From NCBI RefSeq assembly GCF_019649055.1, contig NW_026570247.1, positions 620,001-684,000 on the forward strand: a stretch of DNA of 64,000 nt, written 5' to 3'. The first letter of the stretch is position 1. Each line of letters starts with the position of its first letter. This DNA comes from Paramacrobiotus metropolitanus (Eukaryota; Tardigrada; Eutardigrada; Parachela; Macrobiotidae). The notes under the pieces were generated by a model. It was given only the letters and a program-made list of their open reading frames with translations. It ran no database searches and was not told the DNA's origin. The translations under genes and the position numbers were made by a program. Of this stretch, positions 46,001 to 58,000 are shown piece by piece.

Positions 46001-49000
46001 CCGTGGACCGGACGGTGGCGGAGTATGCGCGGATGATGCGGGAAGTCAAGAGCGGGAAGCGGTGCGGTTGAAGGCGCTGGCGGAGGTTATCCCGCCCGAG
46101 GCGCCGAAGGAGGCGGCGCTGTCAGCCAAAGTGCCGCACAAGGGCGGCGGGTCCTCGCATAAACTGCCGGCGATTGTGGAGGACCTGTCGGATCATAAGT
46201 CCATGGCCAGCCGGTCCAATCCGGAGGCGGTTAATCAGGGCAGCGCCGTCAAGTCTAATAATCGCGGACAGACGGCGAAACATTCGGTGTTGAAGCTCAA
46301 AGGTAATTGCATACTTTCTTATGATTGATTTCAGCAGCATTTACAGTATTACGCGATCTGCAATTACTAATATCGGTAGGTTCGTACAAACCTTCAAGTG
46401 GGTTATCAGCGTAAATTTTTTACATCTACAAAATAAAAATAATATTTTATTGAAAACCGATAATGTCATATTTTTCGTTTATTCGATGTAGATATACTCG
46501 TATATTTTCAGAATATAATACTGTAATATTCTCAATTAATTGTCTACTTGTTGACTGAAGCGCAGTTTCCTCTAAGTTCAGGGAAACAGGAATTTGTATC
46601 CATCAAGTCAATTACGTCGGTCGAAAACCAATGACCTTTTACAACACATGCATGAAAAATTCATTTTACAAAGTAGTAGGCAATAGTTGTCGAAAATGGG
46701 AACGGTACCAGCGCGGCCACAACACTTCCTGCACAGAAAATACACTAAAAAAGCAGCCAGCCAACATCTGTGTCTTTTGATGGGTTAAAAAGGATCGTAC
46801 TTAACCATTGAATGAACACATACGTATTATTTCCCTTAATAACAACCCGCTGGCTAAGCGAAGAAGTAGAACCTCTCGAAAAAATCTGGAAAATTTTATT
46901 AAAGGTCGGTACAGTATCTTGAAAACTGAACGACAATAATTATGCTAGTAAAAGAAACAAGTTGTTTAAAACAAATGAAAAAATTGATGAATAATTTAAT
47001 ATCGTAATGAATATTGTGCTCATATTCACTTTTTAACTCATATTTACGTTTTGTGGAATTATTGTTTGGTGATTTTATTGTTGAAAATTATTAGTCCGTG
47101 GCCGGTATGACCGGCTTGGCCGCTCCCGTTCCAGAGCCTAAATGACTTTTGCTTCACTTCGGTCGAAAATTACTGGTACATTATAATTTTGACATCATGG
47201 GTCGTCGATTACAAGTACGAGTACAATTCGAACTAATCGTTTCTAACAAAACTTCTACTTACTTCTATTTACATGTGTTCAGATAATTCCGTTAGTTACT
47301 TACAATATTTGTATTTGAATAATTTGCGTAGTATTTCAATCAATATTATTTCAAGCAGTCTATTGGGTTATTCTTCAACTTCCAGGAAAGCCCGGCCTTT
47401 CAGCGAAGGATCGCGAACGGGACGCCGTCTCCGAGCGCCTGCCCCGCGATTCGTGGAGGATGTCACTGAAAGGTCAACTAGAAGGTCAACCTCCCAAAAT
47501 CGCCCAGTCCGAGGCGTACCGCGCCCATAAAGCCTTCTTTGCCACCCTGAAAGACTACGTCAGTATCGCGACCAAATGGACCAGCGCCGGGAAACCCGAG
47601 ACCCTCCGGAAACCCCAGCGCCTGGACGGCACGAAGGACTCCCAATCGGCCGCCGGGAAGAAGCGCAACACTAAACTACGCGACCTTAAAGCCAAACCGC
47701 GGGAGCGCACGGAGACCGAACGAGCCGAGCGCGACCGCGCCGCCATCGAGCGGGTCCAAGCGCGGTGCCGGCGGAAACGGGCCTTCGGGGTGAAGCACCA
47801 CCTGATCCTGCGAAAGAACACTGCGCCCGGGGACGACAGTCTGATTGATTTCCACATTGACCGATGGCGTTTCCTACCGTTGTACGAAAAGGTCAACAGC
47901 ATCACTTCCGCCGTCCTGGACCTCCCCAAACCGGCGGTCTACGCCGTCCGGGAGCTTCCAAAGGTCATCCCGACGGTCTCCGACCCCGGGGGACTGCCGT
48001 TCCAGTTCGCGACGGCCCTCACCGAGATGCCGCCGGTGTCCGTAGTCACCTCCGTGGCCCCGCCCATCCAGACCTCCAGGCAAGTTAGCAAGGACGACGC
48101 GCCGAGCCCGGACCGGGTCACCTCCGGCGGGAAGGACACCAGCAGTGTGGAGAGTCGCGGGAGCAAGCTGGCCACGGCGCTCAAACCCGACCGGGCCAAG
48201 ATCGCCAAATCCGCTAAACCGCGGACTGTCGGGTCGGCGCAACCGCGGGAGGGTCCGTCCAGCGAGAAGGAGGCGAAGTCGGTGACCCCGACGGACCCGT
48301 CGCTCCTCTACCCGGCGTTCCTCAAAGCGAGGGTCTTCAGTGAACCGAAAAGCCGGCCCATCCACCACTTCCGGTGGATGCTCCCGGCGTTCGGGGAGAC
48401 CGTCCTCCGGGTGCTTCTCCGCTCGGACCAGGAGAACGTCTTCCGGAGCACCTTCACCTTCAAGATTGTCGACTACCCGGAAGCTGAGTACCCAGTGCTG
48501 TTGAAGGGACGCTGCAGGTATTTCGATCTGTTTCGCGATCTGACGAAATTCTTCCCGAAAGAAATGTGGGTCGAAGCGGTCACCGATGAAGCCCGCGCGC
48601 CGGTTTATGCGGAAACGGAAAGAAAGCTGTATTTCGGACCGTTGATCTACGGAAAGAAGAAACCGGATGTGATTGCCGGGAAGTGCCTACCACAACACGT
48701 TTTCCAGTTCACCCTGCGCAATCCATATAAACGCCCGCTTTTCACGCATTTCGCATTGCCGAAACGCACCGTCGCCAACGCTAAGGAAAAGGTCACCTCA
48801 CCGGATTTTACGGTCATCCCGGATCAGTGCCTGTTGGCCGCCAAGGAAGAGAAAATCATCCAGATTTTTGCGCATCCTTCAGTTCAGGGAAAGTGTGAGG
48901 ATACTTTATACGCTTTCACCGAATTCAACCCGGCGCCGACACAAATCGTCCTCTCCTGTTTATCGGTGAAGCCCCAGGCGGAAGTCCTGACCAAATCCCT

Positions 49001-52000
49001 GGTGATCGAGAAGGTCCCGATTCGGGAGACCGGAGTCGGGAACATCGAGGTCCGCAACAAAACGGTCCTCCTCCCCATCAAATGGCGCCTGTTGGGCACG
49101 GACGCCCTGCCTCCCGAATTCGTCCTGGAGCACCGTGACGGCGTCCTGAAACCCACCGCCGACATCCAGATGATCCCGGTGAAGTTCGTCAGCACCATCG
49201 ACAAGCCCGTGGTCCACGCCAAAAACCACTACGCCTGGAGTTCAGCGCCGAGGACCCGGACGTCGGAATCCTGGGGACGGAGGCCGTCCTGGTGTCGGGC
49301 GAGAGCTACGACCTCATGCTGGACATCCAGTTCCCCAAGGTCCAGGAGTCCGTCCTGGATTTCGGGGTGTGCCGGGTGGGGGACGAGGTCACCCGTCAGA
49401 TCACCGTCAAGAACCGGACGAAGAACGACTGCGGCTACCACTTCTTCGCGGTGTTCGAGGAGCTGGCCAAGCGACTTCCGGTGGAGGCGTTGAAGACGTT
49501 GATCGAGTTCCAGCCGGCCAACGGGCTCCTGACGGCGGCCGACCGCCCGGTGACGGTCAGCATCACGTGCCGGCCGCGTTTCGAGGTGGAGCTGAAGCTG
49601 GAGAAGGTGGTGCGGTGTCAGGTGCTGGATCCGGCGCGGGCCTACCAGCGGGTGGCGGAGATCCCCATTCGGACGTCGCTGGTGGCGGCGTACACGAAGT
49701 TTGTCCTGGCGCCGGCGGTGGGGGATCTGCGGTTCCCCTGCAGTCTGCCGCTGCAGAAACGAACCCGGGTCATCACGCTGCAGAATGTCGGCGTGCATGA
49801 CGTTAGCTACACGTTCCGGAAGGTGTCGGCAGTGCCGCTGCAGCAGCCTTCTACACAGTAAGATCCAAACAAAACTTCTAATTAATAATGTAAAATAAAT
49901 AAATAATATAAAATAAATAATTTAATAAGCTTAATAAAATTTATTATGCTTGGATCAAGCATTTATTAATTTATTAACCCAGGAAAACCGGGTACTAGAA
50001 GGCATGGGACTACAGTTTTGAAAATTGGCAGTCTGGAACAGAAAAATTCAATTAAGAAAATCATAATTTTTTCGAAATTTTAGCGACCATAGGTCAAGCA
50101 GGAGATGACCATGTCGGCCTAACACGCATGGTAACAATGTTGCGCCGACATGTTATTCATTGCCGCTTATAAAAACTGATAAAAAAATCGCATAGATTAG
50201 GTCAATAGCTCAATCGATAGATCTCAACGAGTACTTCATTACAAGTGCATTGTGATGGTAATCGGGATGACCAGTGGTCAAGAAAAATTTTAAAACTAAA
50301 AATCACTAAAATGCACCATTACATAAGTGCTAATTGGATATTTCGCAACAGTTGGTCACTTCTGCTTATGTTTTGGACAACTGGTCATCGACCTTAATGT
50401 GGATCACGGCTTGAGTAACATGTGCAGTGGAAGTAATGCTACATCCGGCTAAACAGCTGAACGGGATAGTAGAGCTAAAAAGCCGGGCTGGTTCCGGAGA
50501 ATGATCACCATCATCAATATACCGGTGGTCAATTCTTCAAAGTGTTTTACAAGTGGCCAATTGTTTAGAAATACGGAATTTAGCACATCAAGGCCAGTAA
50601 AATTCTGCCAAGCCGGCTATATATACTTGCGTCAGCACATGTACAAAACAACAAATTTTGGTATTTAGAAAAGAAGACCGGACTTCTAAGTCACTTCAAA
50701 TCAGCGTTATATACTCGTATATATTCTCAGCTTTGCACAGATTGATTTCTACAAGTTACAAGGCATGCCGCATGAGCGCTCAAAGACCGGAAGGTCAAAA
50801 TGTGGGCTGATGCAAGAGCACAAGCGTCGCTAGCAGAGGATTAACGCGAGATAAATAACTTTTACAGGACTTCTCACTCATTGCTACAGTTTATTTCAGA
50901 TAAAATTTGCAAAGAATATACGAATTGTTCAATGAACAATGGAGTAGCCAGCTCGAATGGCAAGGAACGATGCCAATAATAGCACTCCGCACACAAGCAA
51001 ATGCACTGTACAGCCGATATAGCCGATCTGTACGGCCGATATAGCCGAAACAGCCGTTCACGCAACTATTCCGGTCCGACGTTCAGTCGTTTATGCGGTT
51101 ATATTGTAGTTAGTACGGGTCATAGCCATTTCGAAGACACGGACAGCAGTCATTACAAGACTGTTTTGCATTTTTTACATTTATTTTAATGGCGCTTAGT
51201 CGAAAATTACATTTTTCGGGTTTCCGGCCTGTGCTGACCAGTGGTCACTTCGCTGACCATTATGTTCCAGTCAGTTAATACAACAATTTATGGGCTTTCT
51301 TCTGTGATGCTTCTGTTCCGTGTCCAACATGGCAAGGGCGTTAACGGAGCTATACGTTATAAACTGTAGCCTGACCTCTGTTCTTTGCAATAAAACCATT
51401 AAAATCAACATATGACCATAATTACGAATAAGAGAGAAGAAGTCCTCCACCATGTCGGTCTAACACGCATAGTGTGGAACGGGTTAAGCACAATAAAATC
51501 TAATATCTATTTATTAAGCGTATTATAATTTTATAGTAAAAATGATAATACAAAAAACCCATAATTAATAAATAAGCTGAATAAACTTGATTAATAATAA
51601 AAATAATAATACAAAAAATTTACAATTGCCAAAAAGGTATGATTTTTAAATCTGGAACATCGAGGAAAATTCTATAAGTAATCAAGTTAGGTGATTTAAA
51701 AATTGAAAGAACAACCAAAATATACAGATGCATACAATCTGACTAAATGAGGAGGCTACGGTCTATGTTAAAAAGCCAGCGAACAGCCTTTTTTGCCCGC
51801 TGAGGCTGGTTGATCAATGCAGCCTCTCTGTTGTGACTATAAATAGACCGAAGACAGCGCATTCCAGTGCTGCCAAAAAGCGCAAGCGGAGTGCTGCCTT
51901 GCTGTATCGATCGATCGGCACATGTCTGTGTGAGTGGGTAAATCCGCTCGCATTCACTTACACACGTATGAGTGTGGCTGTCTGTGCGCGTACTAGCTGT

Positions 52001-55000
52001 ACAAACCGGTTTTCGCTGTCTTCGCTACAACGCATACCCTAAACCCGTAGCTTCCTTTCTTGCTCGCATTGTAGATCAAGCAGTGGCAAGAAATTAAAAA
52101 AAAAAATAATTTCATTAGTAAAACAACACTGGTTGGCTGAACAAATTGTCGGTCTCATCTTTGGTCGGTTTCTCATAAACCGCTTGCTGCACCGTAATCC
52201 GCTTATACGTACTCATTCGATAGACAATTTCATTAGCTACAGGAAACCATAGAACGTTTTCGAAAAAAGTAAGGCATTCACAATGAGAATTGCGTCGTTG
52301 GAAATTCTGTAAAAATTTGTTCTGTCCAGTACAAGTACAAGATGAGCTATGCAATCAATGCGCTTTGTGAGTTTACGAAAAAAGATGCCGGTTGTTTTTA
52401 TTTGCTTTTTTAAGCGCCTTCAGTTGCAGTTTTCAATTACGCTTCAGGCGATAGACTGCCACAAAAAATTCGCATTCAGCTGACCCTTCAGAAACTGGTT
52501 TGAACCAGATGCGTTGCTGAAAAATTTGCTCCCGAAAAGTCTGTAGATAAATTTCACGAGAAGAAAATGTGCGAGGTGTGTGATCCTCCCGTTTCTGAGC
52601 TTAACGGGATCAGCTAAAGGTCACAAGTTTTTACAAGCATCCCTCTACCCGAAATACTGACTTGACATTCCGCAACCTACTTCCTTGGGTAACTGCAATT
52701 TTTTATTTAAAAATGAGAAAATTCAAGTTTCTGTCCAGGACATGCTGCAATTTTGCCCATTTTTTCAAAACAAATGTTGTGCTATAAACAACGCTCTTTT
52801 GAATGAATCTAACATGACATCAATCAAGCGCTGGGTGACGCAGGGCATCGTGGTAAAGCCGACCGGCATTTTGTTCAGTCACCCAGTAAATACCATACAC
52901 CGAAGATCACTGCATTTCAGATTATCTTTTCTATAGGCCTTCAGCGACGTATTCCAAATCGAAAGCCCTGGAGGCGCCCAACACCAGGAGCCCCCTTGAA
53001 CGCCAAACCCTCGACGACCAGCACCCACTCTACCAAGAAGCAGGACGCGGCCGCCCTGGCCGCGCTGCAAGCCGGTCCCTTCGCCATCAAACCGCTGCAG
53101 GGCGTGGTCAAGCCCAACGACACCGCCACCATCACCGTCGACTTCTGGTCGGACGTCATCGGCGCCCACGCCGACGAGTACATCCTGGACATCCCCGACC
53201 GGGACGCCGTCCGCCATCCGCAGGACCTGGTGTACCGTGTCTCCGGCGACATCGCCCTGCCCACTATCGACGCCAAGGACACCGAGACCATCTTCCTGGA
53301 GCACCTGCTTCTCCCGGCGGAGACTGCTACCCTCCCGGAGGCGGCGGTAATGGAGCAGTACCTCATCGGCCGCTCGGTGTACTTCCCCAAAAAACGGCAG
53401 TTCTTCGTCCAGCACACGTTTGTTGGGACGAAACGCCGGCTGAATTTCCGGTTCGTCAACCCCACCAAAGTCCAGTGCACGACGTACTTTGTGCTGAAAG
53501 GTCAGCGGAAGAACGCGAACGACGGGTTCTCCCTATTCCCGACGACCCCGGTGACCATCGAGCCGCACCAATCCATCCTGGCGACGGTGACTTATTCCCC
53601 GAGCATCTCCGGGAAGTCCCAGGTCGGGCTGGAGGTCCTCACGGAGTCCGCGTTCATGCAACCGACCAAGACCGTGGCGTTTGTGTTCGATATAATCGCC
53701 GAGGCGGTCCTCCCAAACATCCGCATCCTGGAGCCGACCTTCCGGGACCGGCGGAAGCAGCTCAGCCTGGTTTTCCCGAAGCAATTCGTTGGGGGCATGT
53801 TTTCCTTGCCTGTTGTGTTATTCAACGACACCCCGCTTCCGGTCAACGTGGCAGTCCGGGTGCGCAGCAGCGACGACGTGTTCCGGGTGACGCCTCCCGA
53901 ATCCGGGTCGGGAGACGCCTCGAATCTCCTACTTCCGGCCAGGAGCGAAAGATCCGTGACGGTGCAGTTCATCCCGACCTCGCCGGGACGTTACCGACGT
54001 TATTTGGACATCACCTGCGTGGACAACATCTGTCCGGACATGGGTGTGCTCCTGAAAGGCGAAGCGACGACCTCCGACGTCCGTTTCGACGGTCTCCAGC
54101 CAGTCGATTATAAATGGCGAATGCGCCTACTTGTAGCGATGGGTCCGCAGTACGAGGACGTCCTCATGGAACCCTACCACATCTCCGCCGGTGACTGCCT
54201 CCCGAACCAGACGACCAAGACGACGTTCCGTATTCTCAACGTAACGTCCGACTGGATTCGCTACGAATGGGTTAAACTCGGGGAACTGGTCGAGCTGACA
54301 CCGCGAGCGGGACACCTCCGCCCACAATCGGCCTTCATTTTGACCGTGACCTTTCGCATAGAAGAATCAAAGACCTACGTTCTCCCGTTAAACTGCGTGA
54401 TTACCGGGATCCAGATTCCGGATAACTACGATGTTGAGGCTCCCTGGAATTCTGACCGAACGACGGTGCAGATCGTCTCCGACCGGCGTCCGCGTCCCGA
54501 CAGCGGCGCCCTCCTGACCTCGTCTCTAGATCGCCTGACCAGCGAGGAAGGCGACGACCACAGTAAGGAGAAAAAAGGAACATAAGAAACCGCCCGCAGC
54601 CACCACCGCCAAGAAGACCAACAAGGATCGGAAATCGAAAAAAGAGTCGGTGCACCGCAAAGGCACTGTGGACGCCGCGGACCCGGGGAAGCGACGGGAG
54701 TCGGATCAGAAGAAACTCCCAGTTCATAGTAAAACGGAAGAACCGAAGAAAGCGGTGAAAGAACCGGCTTCCCGTTTAACTGAGCACAAGGACGATCCGG
54801 ACGCCGCCCAGCAAACCGTTACCATCCCGGCGCCGGAGCCGGTCTGCGCCCCGGTTCCCAGTTCCTCGCGAAATCTGATGCTGATCCTGTCGGCCATCGC
54901 CGGCTACCCGAAGTACGAATGCGATCAAGTGGAACTTTTATTTAAGGAGACGTTTGTACTGGAAAAGCGTAAGGTGACCTTTACAATAAAAAACACCGGG

Positions 55001-58000
55001 AATGTGTTGATCGCCTACAAAGCGGCCTTCGCGTCGTCCGCCGAAGACTGCGCCCGGCATATGGAGCGCGTGGTGGAAAGGAAGTTGTCACAGCCAAAAG
55101 GCGCCACGCTAGCTGAAGAGCCGGTGCAGAGTTTGACGCCTTCGCTGATTGGACGCGGCGAGAAAGGCCGGCATGCGTCGCCGCGTGGTCTCACCGCCGT
55201 CTCCACCACCGACACAACCGCCGCCAAGGAACCGCCGCCCAGTGGGTCTAAAAAGAAACGTCGCGTCTCCAAAGACACTGCGTCTAGCGATGCGACGAAA
55301 GCGCCGGACACCGCACCCCCGTCGGGGACGTCCGGGAGCTCCGGGAAGCCCTCCGTCACCGTCCGGAAGATCGACGCGCTCATGTTCCGCAACCTCGGGA
55401 AAGGTCAAACCGCGGATTTGACCTCAGCGTTCCTGGTGAATCCTGGGCAGGGACAGATTCTCCCCGGAAACACGGAGACCTTCGAGGTGGATATCATCCC
55501 GGAGGATGCAATGGAGTACCTCGGGTGTTTAGTGATCGACATGGACAATCAGGATCCGAATACTCCGCCGTTGATTCTCCCGACATACGGCGTAGGACGA
55601 CTCCCGGTCGTCCACTTCAGCACCACCGGCGAACCTCCCATAAAGGTCACGGAGGTTAATGGTGCCGAGTACAAATCCCTGGAGTTCCTCGGCATTGGAA
55701 CCAACAGTGCAGTGAAGCGTCAACTGGTCCTGACGAACCCGACCGACACATCCTACGAGGTCAAAGTCTCTTGTCTCGATCCCAACGACGGGGACCGCCC
55801 CGCGTTCGAATTCAGCCGAGAAGTGTTCACCGTTGCTGCCGGGAAGCGGACTCCCGTCGATATCACATTCTTACCACGTTCCCTCGGCCGCAGTGATTCC
55901 AAATGGAACGTTGACATTCCCACCGCCGCGGTCAACGTCCCGTTTCTCCTAACCGCCGTGGTCCGCGATGCAACGGTGACCCTGTCCCCACCAGTGCTGT
56001 CCTTCCGCCCGATGCTCCCCCGCATGAAACGGGGGAGCTAAAATTCGCCCTGGAGAACACAGAGACGATTCCCTTGATGTTCGGCGTGAACATGGCGCAT
56101 TTTAAGGGATTCAGTGAAGCCACGTGGACCGTTGCTCCGATCAGCGGCGTGATTCCCGGACGATCCACAACGGGTTTGTCGATTGTCTTCCAGTCGACAA
56201 AGGAGTTCCGGATGGAGGCGCCGTTGCTGGTGAACGTCGAACGGAGGAAACGGCCGCTGCAGTGCATCCTGGATCACGAGGTCATCGCGCCTTCCGTTGA
56301 AGTGGTATTTATCAACGAAGGTCATCGAACCACGGTCTCCGCGGCGACGGAAACCGTCGCGGATTTCGGGGACAACGATCTACACAGTACGTACAAGCGG
56401 AGCATCCAGATTTCAAACGTCGGACCGATCAACGCCGAATACACAATCAGATTATTCGGAAAAGACCGCAGCAAACCCATTTATCTGCCCTTTTTATCCA
56501 TTTCCCCGCTCAGCGGCATCGTCGCTCAGAACACCACCACCACCGTTTCATTGGTCTACGCTCCGAAAACGATGAAGGACACACTCGGTGACCTTTACCT
56601 CATCGTCGACATCGAATTCGGAGGGCGGTTCGTCCTGGCGCTGCAGAATCACCTGCATTCCTTAGACGTGGATTTCAGCTTCGACGAGTGTGATTTTGGC
56701 CCAGTGTTGATCAGTCGCGACTGTCCGGGAACCGGCTCCACGGTGCCACTGGTCATCGCCAATCAGACCAGCAAGACGGTATCCGTTGACCTATTGAACT
56801 ACGACCTCCCGGCCTGTCTAGCCTTCGAATTCGAGACGCTGAGCCTGAAATCCGGGCACAGCACGCTGCACACGGTGATGTTCCTGCCGGTGGACGTCGG
56901 GATGTTCGGTGGGTCGTTGACCTTTCTCATCAACGCCTCAGTGACGAAGACGCTTGCCCTCCGCGGCGAAGGGGTCCCGCTAATTCTGGAGGTCCCTGCC
57001 GAGATGCGGCAGCTGACGTTTACAAAGGTGACGGTTGGGATACCGACGACGTTGCCGTTAAAGGTCATCAACCGGTCGAAGACGGAGATCACCGGGAGCG
57101 TCCACTTCTCGGTCAATTCCGCCGTCCAAGATCTGATTAGTCAACAAATGCTGGTCATTGCCCCGGCCACGCCCATCACGATCCTCCCGTCCAAATCAGC
57201 GGTAGTCAATGTTACGCTGTCGCCGAATAAACGCATCCCGCCATTCCAAACCAAACTGCTCTTCACCACGGAACACAAGGTAACGCGGGAGCTGGCCACC
57301 GTCAGCGGGAGTTGTCCAGGGATCGACGTGACGCTCGACGAGACCATGGTGGATTTCGCCAGCTTGGTCCTATCGGGCTCCTTAACCCGTAACGTCGTCA
57401 TGAAGAACGCCGGCGAACTGGGCGCCCACTTCACCTGGGAGACCGAGCGTCTGGAGCCGCACTTCTCCATCAAACCCAGACAAGGATACATCTCCGCAAA
57501 AGGGGATACGGTCCTGGAGGTGAACTTCGCCCCGAAGAATCTAAACCCCGATATCCGCATCATGGACATCCTCTGCGGTATCCCGGGGAACCGCGCCCCG
57601 CTGAAACTGTCGCTGATCGGCGCCTGCGTCGCGCTGCCTCCAGCCAAGGAAACCGTGACCTTTGAGTGTCCGGTCCGGCAGACCGACAGCCGGATGCTCT
57701 CCCTCGGCAACCCAACCTTGGTTCTCTGGGATCTCCGACCACAGCTGCATGGGGCGGAGGACCAATGGATGATCCCCTGGAGCCTAACCGTCAAACCCAA
57801 CACCACCGAGAACTTCGAGGTCATCTTCCGGCCGTTGCGGATGGCGGTCACCGGGAGTCACCAGGCCAGTGTTTCCATCGTCCTACCGACAGGGCAGGCC
57901 GTGGTGTACGGTCTAGTCGGGAAGACGCTCCCTCCCAAACCCAACGGGAGGATAAGCCGGGATGTTCCGTGTCGCACCGAATACCGGGAGAAACTCACTG

